A stretch of DNA of 38,608 nucleotides from Leptolyngbya sp. SIO1E4 (GTDB taxonomy: Bacteria; Cyanobacteriota; Cyanobacteriia; Phormidesmidales; Phormidesmidaceae). Under the pieces are notes generated by a model. The model ran no database searches and was not told the origin of the DNA. It saw only the letters and a program-made list of their open reading frames with translations. The DNA is taken from positions 1 through 38,608 of the forward strand of contig JAAHFU020000009.1 in NCBI GenBank assembly GCA_010672825.2, read 5' to 3'. The stretch's first letter is position 1; the number at the start of each line of letters is the position of its first letter. Position numbers and translations under genes: made by a program. Of this stretch, positions 15,664 to 23,125 are shown piece after piece.

Positions 15664-16114
15664 AGGAATGGTTGCGACTTCCTGCAACCACTCGGGCGGC
15701 CACCAGGGCGGTGTAGTCCAGATACCAAAGGCGATCGCGCGGATTTTGACAAACGATCAAGGCTCAACGAGAGTTCAAGGGTTTCGGGCAACTGGCACAG
15801 GTTCTCTAGTGAACGAATAATCCAAATCTAGGCCAGGGGTTTTGGCCAACTGGCACATCCCCCCTGTTCAACCCTCTTCCGCAATCTGGATCTGCTTACA
15901 CAAAAAATTACACTATATTTGGGCGCGGGGAAGGCGGGGGTGGTGGAAAACGCGATCCGCGCCAGAGCGAAATGAGAATCCACGCTGGCGGCGTTTTCCA
16001 CGGCCCCTGCCAGGGCGTGACTTGGTGTTGATAACGGAGGGGCGATCGACCCGTTCCCCGCGACCAGTTCACGTTGGAACGCAGCCAGCATCTGTCCAGC
16101 ACAATTTCCGCCGA
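15664..16114. other. Non-coding region with a direct repeat and an inverted repeat
   Basis: A 21-bp direct repeat (19 of 21 identical, sharing CAACTGGCACA) lies at 15779-15799 and 15837-15857. A perfect 11-bp inverted repeat, GTGGAAAACGC (15943-15953) and GCGTTTTCCAC (15991-16001), follows. A HIP1 octamer is at 15731. No gene is seen; the repeats may be remnants of a mobile element or a control region. Confidence 0.45.
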
Positions 16115-16465
16115 TCATTCCTCACTGGTTTTCTGATCAGGATCGGTGATGGCTTCGTCTTGAGCAACTGCTTCAGCAAAAACCTGGTCCATGTCCCTTG
16201 AGCCATGTAAGACTCGAATGACTTCGATCCCTTCCGAAATGACCCGATAGAAAATGACATATTGCTTCACCGGAAAGCTTCTCAGCCCAGGCGCTAGTTC
16301 TTCTCGACTGCGGCCAGCATCTTGGAAGTTGGACAACATCAGAAACCGTTTGACGAGTTGGTCGATCAACTCATCTGCAGGTGCCTCATCATAATCAGCA
16401 ATATAACCCCAGATATCAGTCAGGTCTTGCTCAGCCGCGACCGATAAGCGAAACTCTCTGTCCAT
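16115..16465 (-). CDS. RelE/ParE-family toxin
   Basis: A protein of 116 residues with the ParE layout: the N-terminal strand-helix FRLSVAAEQDLTDIWGYIAD, a second helix (ADELIDQLVKRFLML), the central GRSREELAPGLRSFPVKQYV, and the core strands IFYRVISEGIEVIRVLHGSRD. ParE toxins poison gyrase and RelE toxins cleave mRNA at the ribosome; this sequence looks ParE-like. The last 20 residues (after MDQVF) are an acidic extension. It lies 6 bases downstream of its antitoxin on the same strand. It probably stabilises the plasmid next to the partition locus. Confidence 0.88.
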   Translation of the reverse strand: MDREFRLSVAAEQDLTDIWGYIADYDEAPADELIDQLVKRFLMLSNFQDAGRSREELAPGLRSFPVKQYVIFYRVISEGIEVIRVLHGSRDMDQVFAEAVAQDEAITDPDQKTSEE

Positions 16466-16471
16466 CAGAGA

Positions 16472-16816
16472 TTACGCTTCCGCCTTGCGAGCCCGTCCAC
16501 GGGCTTTGATACGATCCGCCAGTGCTCCAGCAGTGTCTTCCGTATAGGTCGCATACTCACCAGCTTCCACCTGGTCGATACCAATTTGGATATCGTGCTT
16601 GAGGGCCTCAAACTTCAGCAGTTGAAGCTGCTCTTCCAAACGAGCCAGTCTATCTTGCAGTGCTTGAAAAGCCCGTGCATCCTGGACGACGACCGCAGCC
16701 TCACCATTCACCGTCAAAACCATCGGTAGCTTGGTTTGCTGAAGCCCCTCAACATACTCTTTAGTGTTGCGGCGAAAGTCCGTCAGAGAACGGATATTCT
16801 CTACAAGAATCGTCAT
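16472..16816 (-). CDS. Phd/YefM-family antitoxin
   Basis: A protein of 114 residues. The N-terminal DNA-binding part is MTILVENIRSLTDFRRNTKE, then PMVLTVNGEAAVVVQDARAF, the Phd/YefM signature. The C-terminal half, which neutralises the toxin, is a coiled coil (LQDRLARLEEQLQLLK) and a Lys/Arg/Ala-rich tail. It is first in the pair, as usual for this class, with AAGGTG 5 bases before the ATG. It probably represses the operon through sites at 16817-16856. Confidence 0.88.
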   Translation of the reverse strand: MTILVENIRSLTDFRRNTKEYVEGLQQTKLPMVLTVNGEAAVVVQDARAFQALQDRLARLEEQLQLLKFEALKHDIQIGIDQVEAGEYATYTEDTAGALADRIKARGRARKAEA

Positions 16817-16860
16817 AAAACACCTTAAAAGGTTCTTATAAGGATCTAATTATATCCTGC
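16817..16860 (-). promoter_or_regulatory. Promoter/operator of the toxin-antitoxin operon
   Basis: Leftward -10 box TATAAT (complement of 16849-16854), with AGGAT (16841-16845) and ATCCT (16854-16858) forming a small inverted repeat around it. The -35 box is not clear. The Shine-Dalgarno AAGGTG is the complement of 16821-16826. Confidence 0.5.
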
Positions 16861-16974
16861 CACCTTGAAGGGCTTCCAACTCTTCAACACAGAGAGAACA
16901 CCACCAGCAGAATCCGCAACGAAATATAGAAGAATGTTGCCGAAAACCAACTTCTGGGGTATCTCATTATTCAT

Positions 16975-17037
16975 GTCATCTGTATTTACAGATAACCAGA
17001 TGACTGTAAAACCAGCGAACCAGATAACCAGATGACT
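16975..17037. repeat. Centromere/operator-like repeats upstream of parA
   Basis: The 15-mer GATAACCAGATGACT occurs at 16991-17005 and again at 17023-17037, the second copy containing the parA start codon. GTCATCTG (16975-16982) is inverted as CAGATGAC (16997-17004). Two more ACCAG units lie between. The same AACCAG motif recurs within the next genes and after them. This is the expected position for a parS/operator bound by an RHH ParB. Confidence 0.65.
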
Positions 17038-17634
17038 ACCATCTTGACCGTAACTGGATTCAAGGGCGGGGTAGGCAAATCAACAACGGCCATTCACCTG
17101 GCGGCTTACTTAAGCGACCTGGGCGATACCGTTCTCGTTGATGGTGATCCAAACAGGACCGCGCTCAGTTGGGCGGCTCGTGGTCACCTACCTTTCACCG
17201 TTGCTGACGAGCGCAAAGCAATGAAGGTGATTCAAGGCCGCGACTTTATCGTGATCGATACCCCTGCTCGACCCGATTCCACTGATCTAAAAGAACTGGC
17301 CGAAGGTTGTGACCTGCTGATCCTTCCCACCACTCCTGATGTAGTGTCCCTCGAACCCATGTTGGAAACAGCCATAGCTTTGGGTGAAGCATCCTATCGG
17401 GCATTGCTGACGATCGTGCCGCCAAAGCCCAGCCGAGAAGGTGAAGCCATGAGAGATGACTTGAGAGATAACGGCGTCCCCATTTTTGAAGCCATGATCA
17501 GACGAGCTGCGGGCTTCCAAAAGGCAGCGCTGGCCGGGATACCCATTAAAGCAATGACCGGACGCGATCGCCTGGGCTGGCTGGACTACGAAGCCGTGGG
17601 GAAGGAAATCATGGAGATATTGGGAAATGCCTAA
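17032..17634 (+). CDS. parA: ParA partition ATPase (short form)
   Basis: A protein of 200 residues with no N-terminal HTH, so type Ib. Deviant Walker A GFKGGVGKST is at 9-18, the Walker A'-like VLVDGDPNRTALSW about 34-47, and the Walker B region FIVIDTPARPDS about 70-81. It drives plasmid segregation by an ATP-dependent gradient on the nucleoid. The ATG lies inside a repeat unit that is probably bound by the partner protein, so autoregulation is likely. Its end overlaps the RHH gene by 8 bases. A HIP1 octamer lies near 17567. Confidence 0.9.
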   Translation: MTTILTVTGFKGGVGKSTTAIHLAAYLSDLGDTVLVDGDPNRTALSWAARGHLPFTVADERKAMKVIQGRDFIVIDTPARPDSTDLKELAEGCDLLILPTTPDVVSLEPMLETAIALGEASYRALLTIVPPKPSREGEAMRDDLRDNGVPIFEAMIRRAAGFQKAALAGIPIKAMTGRDRLGWLDYEAVGKEIMEILGNA

Positions 17635-17971
17635 ATACGGAGACATCATCAAACAGGCAAAATCTGTAAAACCAGATAGCCAGACAGATGGCTTACCAGA
17701 AGACCAGCAAACCAGACAACCATATACCCAGAACAAAAAGCAGGAGTTGCTACAGGTCGAGCAGTCAGCAAACCAGATGTCTGTAAACCCAGAAGACCAG
17801 CAAACCAGACAACCAGATGAACCGATGAAAAACCTTTGTGTGAAAGTGCCAGAATCGTGGCGTCGTCATTGGGCTGCCCAGGCCAAGCTAACTGGACGCA
17901 CCATGACCGACGTAATGGTAGAAGCTCTAAAGCAGGAATTTGGTTTACCAGATAACCAGCAAACCAGATAA
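17627..17971 (+). CDS. RHH ParB-like centromere-binding protein
   Basis: A protein of 114 residues. Residues 1-65 are low-complexity and contain the repeated peptide (P)(E/D)(D/N)QQTR (at about 24-30, 57-63 and 108-114). It is encoded by the same AACCAG repeat DNA that forms the presumed centromere. Residues about 66-106 form a ribbon-helix-helix (NLCVKVPESWRRHWAAQAKL, then RTMTDVMVEALKQEF). Overlap with parA and the RHH fold identify it as the ParB equivalent. The repeats within the gene may themselves be binding sites, which would place much of the centromere inside the coding sequence. Confidence 0.75.
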   Translation: MPKYGDIIKQAKSVKPDSQTDGLPEDQQTRQPYTQNKKQELLQVEQSANQMSVNPEDQQTRQPDEPMKNLCVKVPESWRRHWAAQAKLTGRTMTDVMVEALKQEFGLPDNQQTR

Positions 17972-17984
17972 CCAGCAAACCAGA
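17672..17984. repeat. AACCAG repeats embedded in coding sequence
   Basis: Clusters of ACCAG units lie at 17670-17722, 17769-17817 and 17946-17984. The last is ACCAGATAACCAGCAA followed by a second copy. They match the units upstream of parA and are translated as PDNQQTR-like peptides in two overlapping genes. Confidence 0.65.
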
Positions 17985-18932
17985 AACAGCTATTCAAATA
18001 CTTGTGTCGTGTACTTAACTGCTGAAGCCTTCATTGAATCCAAAACCATTCGCGATCGCCAACTCGCCAATATTGATGATGGTCGTGCTGAAGAAATCCT
18101 CAATAAAGCACAGGCACTCATCTTCAGCGCGTGGCAAGGAACGGGCATCGCTACCAATGAACAGGTTGCTGAGTTCTACGAAGTCTCAACCGATGTTTTG
18201 AAAGACAACATTAGACGCCATCGCAATGAGTTTGAATCTGATGGTCTGAAAGCATTGAGGGGTAAGGCTTTAAAGGATGCTAGTGAGATTATCTCACTAG
18301 CATCGAAAACCTCTCAGGCAACCATCTGGACACCTCGCGCAGCGCTCAGACTAGGCATGGTTTTGAGGGATTCGGCGATCGCAAAGCAAATTCGGAACCT
18401 GCTCCTTGAGATGGTGACGCAAGGAGCAGCTCAAAGTCCGACAGAGCGTGAACTTACTCTCCAGATTGAACTGCAACGCCTGAAGCAGCACTATCAAGAC
18501 ACCGGCTGGCACATCGTCCAAGCAAGCAGTCCTGCCATGTTGGCATTTATTCGTGGAGAGGCACCACTCGTTCGCACTGAAGTGCAGTACGTGGATTCAA
18601 GAACTGGCGAACCACTAGGAACGACAAGTTACCGGATTCTGCCTCAGCTCGTGGAAGATGTGGGCCTTCGCCGCAATTCTGAAGAGGATCAGCAACTGGT
18701 AAAGGAAATCCTGCTGCAAGAGTGCGGGGTGGATTGGAAAACCGGAGAAGGGCTACAGCATGGCTTCAACGTCATCAAACCACTGGTAATTCCAGAATCT
18801 TGCTACGAAGAGTACTTGTATAAGGTTGCGAAGGCCATCTATGGAGAGAAGACACTGGAGGGTTGGAAGCACGAACAACAGCTACTACCGGACTTCCTTC
18901 AGGAGCGGGGTCTTCTGCCACCAGGAAAATGA
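17940..18932 (+). CDS. Antirepressor/KilA-like plasmid protein, third gene of the partition cluster
   Basis: Up to 330 residues if the TTG at 17940 is used; the GTG at 18009 (giving VYLTAEAFIESK) is the alternative, and neither has a good Shine-Dalgarno. The N-terminal 25 residues from the TTG start are encoded by the AACCAG repeats. Residues about 55-165 resemble phage antirepressor or KilA-type domains (ATNEQVAEFYEVSTDVLKDN, then WTPRAALRLGMVLRDSAIAK, then IRNLLLEM). The C-terminal half has no recognised domain. It overlaps the RHH gene by 32 bases if TTG is used. It contains HIP1 octamers near 18052 and 18376. The role is probably in plasmid maintenance or regulation. Confidence 0.65.
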   Translation: MVYQITSKPDNQQTRNSYSNTCVVYLTAEAFIESKTIRDRQLANIDDGRAEEILNKAQALIFSAWQGTGIATNEQVAEFYEVSTDVLKDNIRRHRNEFESDGLKALRGKALKDASEIISLASKTSQATIWTPRAALRLGMVLRDSAIAKQIRNLLLEMVTQGAAQSPTERELTLQIELQRLKQHYQDTGWHIVQASSPAMLAFIRGEAPLVRTEVQYVDSRTGEPLGTTSYRILPQLVEDVGLRRNSEEDQQLVKEILLQECGVDWKTGEGLQHGFNVIKPLVIPESCYEEYLYKVAKAIYGEKTLEGWKHEQQLLPDFLQERGLLPPGK

Positions 18933-18933
18933 T

Positions 18934-18971
18934 TCTGGTTTTCTGGCCGTCTGGTTATCTGGTTTACCAGA
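18934..18971. repeat. Inverted copies of the AACCAG repeat after the partition cluster
   Basis: TCTGGTT, CTGGCC, TCTGGTTA, TCTGGTTTACCAGA: four units in reverse orientation to those upstream of parA, immediately after the stop codon of the third gene. The cluster is therefore bracketed by the motif on both sides. Confidence 0.6.
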
Positions 18972-19006
18972 AAGAATTAGAGCGTAGCCATGCCACATTA
19001 GAGACT

Positions 19007-19032
19007 ACCAGTTAGACTTAGGTCTAACTGGT
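19007..19032. terminator. Strong hairpin downstream of the partition cluster
   Basis: ACCAGTTAGAC (19007-19017) and GTCTAACTGGT (19022-19032) form a perfect 11-bp stem with loop TTAG. No T-run follows, so it is either a weak terminator or a protein-binding palindrome. Confidence 0.5.
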
Positions 19033-19107
19033 GAGGCAGCATCGACGAGATCACAAGAGTTCAATCCGCAAAGATAGATAAGAGGGTTGAACTGGTGTCG
19101 TTCCTCA

Positions 19108-19322
19108 TCATTGCCAGTTCGGCGGCTGAAGCTCTCCTGAGAGGTACTCCATCGCCAGATCAAGATCACTTTTACTCAGAATAGAATCAATTGTTTTCCC
19201 CTGAAACGCCTCGGCCATTGCCAAGATTTCGGACAGAACGGAATTCAGTTCAACGAGTGCTGGGCCATGCGCTCAAGCTGGTGGCGCTGTTCGGACGTTA
19301 ACGCTTCCCGTTGCCAGCACAT
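19108..19322 (-). pseudogene. Frameshifted small protein
   Basis: From the ATG at 19322 one frame reads MCWQREALTSEQRHQLERMA and stops at 19245. The next frame continues ALVELNSVLSEILAMAEAF, then GKTIDSILSKSDLDLAMEYL, and stops at 19108. Together they give a coherent helical protein of about 70 residues, so a single indel near 19250-19265 is likely. The family was not recognised; it may be a toxin-antitoxin or partition accessory remnant. Confidence 0.5.
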
Positions 19323-19657
19323 CACTGCTCGTCACATACGCAGTCCTTCTAATAATTTTCTTGCTATATCCTGTTGCGTTGACGTATCCATATATTCGCC
19401 TTTCAAGCTGGTTTTAGGGTTTTATGCGTTGCGCATGAAACCTTGACTCGCTGGCGAAGCGTGGGGGTAGCAGCAAGGCCGAGAACGTGGGGATACTCAG
19501 GGTCGAGCCTTTTCAAGGTTGCCTTGCAGACGCGAGGGGCAAATCCCCTTAGGCAAATAAATTAAGTCTTAGCTTTGATGCATATTTTGCCTAGCCGTTG
19601 TCTTTTATGCCGCAACACATTGGGGTTAGAAGAGTGTCTTTTCCAAAACACTTCATG
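19323..19657. other. Intergenic region, small hairpin only
   Basis: AGGGG (19535-19539) pairs with CCCCT (19545-19549), flanked by GCCTT and AGGC. No gene, tRNA or clear promoter was seen. Confidence 0.3.
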
Positions 19658-19837
19658 CTAGTCTTTCTGTTTTTTGATAGTAATATTGTCCATAAGAAAA
19701 ACCATTCTTCCGGCAAAGTTAGCGACATTATTTATGTAGCCCAGAGGATCCTCTTGATAGGAATTTCCACCAACAAGCAAAGCTATAGAAACGGCAGCGC
19801 AAGCAGCAAAAACCTTCGATTTATCAAATATTTTCAT
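19658..19837 (-). CDS. Small membrane protein, doubtful
   Basis: A protein of 59 residues from the ATG at 19837 (MKIFDKSKVFAACAAVSIAL). It has one hydrophobic segment (VFAACAAVSIALLVGG) that could be a signal or TM helix, then a polar tail. No good Shine-Dalgarno is visible, and starts further upstream are possible. No family was recognised. Confidence 0.35.
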   Translation of the reverse strand: MKIFDKSKVFAACAAVSIALLVGGNSYQEDPLGYINNVANFAGRMVFLMDNITIKKQKD

Positions 19838-20234
19838 GGCGATTAACATTGCTTGGACAATAACAACGTTAATCACCTGCAAGAGCTGCAGCAATCAAAA
19901 AAGCAATATCAACTACTTTATAAAAAGTGCCGATATCGATTTTTAGACAACAATACTTGAGACATTGAAGACTATCTGTCGATAACAATAGGAATCATCT
20001 TGTTATCAAACTTCACGCCGTTAACTGGCCAGGATGTCAAGGCCTTTAGGGAATAGCATCGGGAAACGGATAGCGTCTGTAGTTTTTCTGTACTATCTTG
20101 TACGCGTGTATCTTCCTCTCAAGCTGCATATAGAACGGCTTTGCTGTGCCCAATGCCGTTTTCCTCTCCTTACGTCATCAGGGTGTACGCAGTAAGAGAA
20201 TGCTTGTCCCTTGATCATCTATCCCACAAAAATT
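19838..20234. other. Intergenic region, no gene supported
   Basis: AT-rich sequence upstream of the PadR gene. Apart from the promoter it presumably contains, nothing distinctive was found. Confidence 0.3.
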
Positions 20235-20582
20235 ATGAACAACGTAACCACCGTAAAGCTCTCAAGACTCATGACTGCAGAGGAAATGATTTTACGTTCG
20301 CTCTTGCACGGCAGTAGCTATGGAGCGGAAATAAGTGAGAAAATCTCGTTTGCGACGGAAAAATGGCTGCCTCCTGGGACACTATATCCCAAGCTGCAGA
20401 TGCTACGAGAAGAAGGGTTAATAGAGCAAATTTCTAAACTCGAAACCTCACTCGGAGAACGCGACGGAAGACCGAGGAAATACTACAAACTAACGGCGAA
20501 AGGCCGTATGGCGCTTTCGGAGAGTGATGAATGTAGAAACAGGCTTTCTCAACCTGATCTGAGCGGCTGGCAACCCTGCTAA
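20235..20582 (+). CDS. PadR-family transcriptional regulator
   Basis: A protein of 115 residues from the ATG at 20235 (MNNVTTVKLSRLMTAEEMIL). The winged helix is typical of PadR: ILRSLLHGSSYGAEISEKI, then LPPGTLYPKLQMLREEGLIE, then the wing DGRPRKYYKLTAKGRMAL. PadR proteins are dimeric repressors; the usual long C-terminal dimerisation helix is short here. The 24 bases between TTG 20211 and this ATG are in frame, but the ATG is the better start. It lies 133 bases upstream of the large sigma-like protein on the same strand and is its likely regulator. Confidence 0.88.
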   Translation: MNNVTTVKLSRLMTAEEMILRSLLHGSSYGAEISEKISFATEKWLPPGTLYPKLQMLREEGLIEQISKLETSLGERDGRPRKYYKLTAKGRMALSESDECRNRLSQPDLSGWQPC

Positions 20583-20715
20583 CTCCAGTCGATAGCTGGC
20601 TGTTGCGTTTCGACGGCCAGCTATCGCATCACGATGTCTACTGCTATGAATCGATTACCTTTACCCGCCAATCAAACAAAGCGATTGGTGTGGTCGTTGT
20701 TACTAGGAAAACTCA

Positions 20716-22485
20716 ATGATTACCGAAAGAATCGAATACAGAAGCACATATTGCTTCATCTCTTGCCCTTTGACCGAAGACCTTCTTACAGCGCTTGCCC
20801 AGCATCTCGAGCGCCTTCGTGTTGAACCAATATATTCCTGGAACGGTTCTGATTTTTCGCTGATTGGTAATACTCCTCCTATGGATACCAGCATGGTGCT
20901 TATTGAGGATGCCGGTAACCCTGTTTACGGTCATGCTTTGGAAAACGTAATTCAATACTGCCGTAACCTGTTGCTTGGCGATCGCTCCTCAGGGCGTGTT
21001 GTCGATGGGCAACTTCCCATGATGGCCGATACAGCTATTTCCGGCTTACTGCCCGCTGCGACCATCGCTAGCACGAAGCCTACCCACTTACCCAACGGCA
21101 CGATTACACCAGCCGCAATACTTCCTTCTACGGTGGTGTCGTTCTCGCCCAAGAGCGAAAGATTGCAAGAGTGCATCAGCATGGGATCGCAAACGCCGTA
21201 CCCGGTTACCGTCACTTTTGGTTTTGGAGACACAACCGACACTCCTCTCCAGACTGTAGGTACCCCCAATGCTATTTGTCCTTGGAGCCTGACGATAGGA
21301 AGAAGCGGTACCCTGTTTCCCCATACCACCGTCAGTTGGTCAGATGTTATACCCGTGGATGAACTCGGTGCCATTACCTTGTCAGGTTTTGAAGCGACGT
21401 TGAGACAGCTTACCGATAGCAACAAAACCGTTAGAGCAGCGGTCTTTCCGTCTATTGCACCATGTCTTGTGGCAGTAGATCTTACCAGTACTGGCTTACT
21501 GCCCAGTGCAACCGTTGCTGGCACAGATATGCCTGCCAACTTAACTAGCGGCATCGATGTTGCCAGCATGATGATGCCATCCATAGTGGTGTCATCTCTT
21601 GCCGATGGCAATTCTTTCCTATATCGCAGCCGCGTAGAGCCGCAACCGTTATACCCGGTCACCACCACGCCTACCTTGCGAGACAGAACCGCTCCCCCGA
21701 ACCAGACTATCGGTGACACCAGCGAAGCTATTGAGCCTAAGATACTAACAACGACAGGAGGAACAAGCCATGCACCGCTCCCTCCCGACACCACCACGCG
21801 GGCAGATGCTACCCGCGTGGAAGAAGCCAGCGCTGTTGCCTTATTACGCTATCAAACAGCAGTGACGCAGCTTATCGATAGTAGTGACAAAGCCGGTAAG
21901 ACAAAGCTCTTTTCGTTTATCAAGCGATATCTTCGGATGTTCAAGATGAATACCCGGTACACCGCCCAGGAGATTTTCAGGGAAGCTTATTTACGTCTCC
22001 TTAAGAGCGGTCAACATGTCAACGATATCCTTGCTTGGTTAGGGCAGGCAGCGCTCAACGTTATTCGTGAGTTTGCTCGTAAAAGGGATAGAGGCACCAT
22101 CGGGCTAACGGAGCGGGAACCTGATGGCGCAACGGGTACCAGTGGAGCTGACTCCGATAGCGGACTGGATGGACTTTGCAGACTTTTTGGAACTACGCAA
22201 TTGAGAGGGAAAACAATGGAGACTTTATTGCTCAAACTGGTTGTAGCGCTGGTTGAACCGCTGGTTCCGGTTAGTTTCAGGGATGAAAGCATTGGTGACA
22301 TCCTGGAGCTCCACTACAGTATGAAGCAGCGGGGAACTGCAGGCATCCTTCGCTCGCTAATCACAGTGTGCCGGTTGTTGGACTTGCTGCGCGGGGCGTT
22401 GCATATGCGTTTGCAAGAGTTTCTGGCGACAAAGAAGGGGCGTACACTGATGACGCGCTGTGGCTTTAGTAGCGGAGGGAAATAG
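20716..22485 (+). CDS. Large protein with duplicated Thr/Pro-rich module and sigma-70-like C-terminal part
   Basis: A protein of 589 residues; AGGAAA precedes the ATG by 6 bases. Residues 1-90 look like a small alpha/beta domain (STYCFISCPLTEDLLTALAQ, then HALENVIQYCRNLL). Residues about 105-215 and 255-350 are two copies of a Ser/Thr/Pro-rich module (SGLLPAATIAST and TGLLPSATVAGT, then PSTVVSF and PSIVVSS, then YPVTVTF and YPVTTTP). Residues about 375-470 resemble sigma-70 region 2 (FIKRYLRMF, then YTAQEIFREAYLRLLKSG, then ILAWLGQAALNVIREFARKR). The last 110 residues are helical, of unknown type. The full architecture is not one I recognise. A regulatory or conflict role is inferred from the sigma-like part and the adjacent PadR gene. 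Confidence 0.6.
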   Translation: MITERIEYRSTYCFISCPLTEDLLTALAQHLERLRVEPIYSWNGSDFSLIGNTPPMDTSMVLIEDAGNPVYGHALENVIQYCRNLLLGDRSSGRVVDGQLPMMADTAISGLLPAATIASTKPTHLPNGTITPAAILPSTVVSFSPKSERLQECISMGSQTPYPVTVTFGFGDTTDTPLQTVGTPNAICPWSLTIGRSGTLFPHTTVSWSDVIPVDELGAITLSGFEATLRQLTDSNKTVRAAVFPSIAPCLVAVDLTSTGLLPSATVAGTDMPANLTSGIDVASMMMPSIVVSSLADGNSFLYRSRVEPQPLYPVTTTPTLRDRTAPPNQTIGDTSEAIEPKILTTTGGTSHAPLPPDTTTRADATRVEEASAVALLRYQTAVTQLIDSSDKAGKTKLFSFIKRYLRMFKMNTRYTAQEIFREAYLRLLKSGQHVNDILAWLGQAALNVIREFARKRDRGTIGLTEREPDGATGTSGADSDSGLDGLCRLFGTTQLRGKTMETLLLKLVVALVEPLVPVSFRDESIGDILELHYSMKQRGTAGILRSLITVCRLLDLLRGALHMRLQEFLATKKGRTLMTRCGFSSGGK

Positions 22486-22615
22486 CCCTAATTAGAGTGG
22501 CGTTATTGTACCGATACACCTAACCATACTTAGGGCTTCAGGATTAAGCATTTGGCAAAATACGTTGTTTTTGCCTTTCCTACAGCTTGAGAGCCTTGAA
22601 AATAAGGAGTATTTT

Positions 22616-22648
22616 ATGCAACAACGCACAGTAAGGCAGCTACATTAG
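22616..22648 (+). other. Ten-codon reading frame behind a strong Shine-Dalgarno
   Basis: AAGGAG ends 7 bases before the ATG at 22616; the frame reads MQQRTVRQLH and stops at 22646-22648. A strong ribosome site with such a short frame suggests the start of a gene cut off by a junction near 22650, or a leader peptide. Confidence 0.35.
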
Positions 22649-22918
22649 CCATACTCCAATAGTGTAACGAGCCCCCAAGCTGCCAGCTTTGGGGGCTCGT
22701 TCATTACTGATATGGTTAAGCGTATCGCGGCATAGCCGCCAGTTGGGCAGGAAAGTATCCATATAGTTCTTGAAGTGATCGTTATGATGGCGCTCCAACA
22801 GATGCACCAACTCATGCACCAGGACATACTCCAGGCATTCAGGAGGCTTCTTTACCAATTCCAAATTCAGCCAGATGCGCTTATCGGCAATGTTGCAGCT
22901 GCCCCACTTGGTTTTCAT
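22640..22918 (-). pseudogene. 3' fragment of a YgjP/SprT-like zinc metallopeptidase
   Basis: The frame reads MKTKWGSCNIADKRIWLNLE, then LVHELVHLLERHHNDHF with the zinc motif HELVH, then PNWRLCRDTLN. This is the C-terminal third of the YgjP-like (DUF45) family, normally about 230 residues. Upstream in frame only 21 codons are open before a TAG at 22982, and their sequence departs from the family before HFEAKKMKTKWGSC. The N-terminal two thirds are therefore missing. The last 20 residues are read through the hairpin at 22666-22701. It is probably inactive. Confidence 0.7.
22666..22701. terminator. Strong GC-rich hairpin
   Basis: AACGAGCCCCCAA (22666-22678) and TTGGGGGCTCGTT (22689-22701) form a perfect 13-bp stem with a 10-base loop. 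It lies between converging frames. A T-run is absent, so termination is plausible but not certain. Confidence 0.5.
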
Positions 22919-23014
22919 CTTCTTGGCCTCAAAGTGGCATTGCTGCGATTTGGGGCAGTTTAGTTTTTCTGTATTGCTTGACTAGTTGCAAGGCGGGCAA
23001 ACACTCTCAATCAA

Positions 23015-23063
23015 GGGAGCTGGAGGTCGTAGCGAGCAAAAGCGAGGATAGGCCCCAGCTCCC
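23015..23063. repeat. Inverted repeat downstream of the replication gene
   Basis: GGGAGCTGG (23015-23023) and CCAGCTCCC (23055-23063), spacer 31 bases, about 60 bases after the leftward replication gene stops. It may end that transcript. Confidence 0.4.
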
Positions 23064-23125
23064 ACCACAGCTCCGCCACTAAGCGTTGAAAGCTGATCAC
23101 GGAAATAGTGCAGCTGCGCATGTCA

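Noticed and set aside
19490-19560. tRNA or structured RNA
   Set aside because: One 5-bp hairpin only; no cloverleaf or anticodon arm can be formed.
20952-21797. 281-codon open frame antisense to the sigma-like protein
   Set aside because: It has no ribosome site and its repetitive Val/Ser/Pro composition mirrors the Thr/Pro-rich module on the coding strand.
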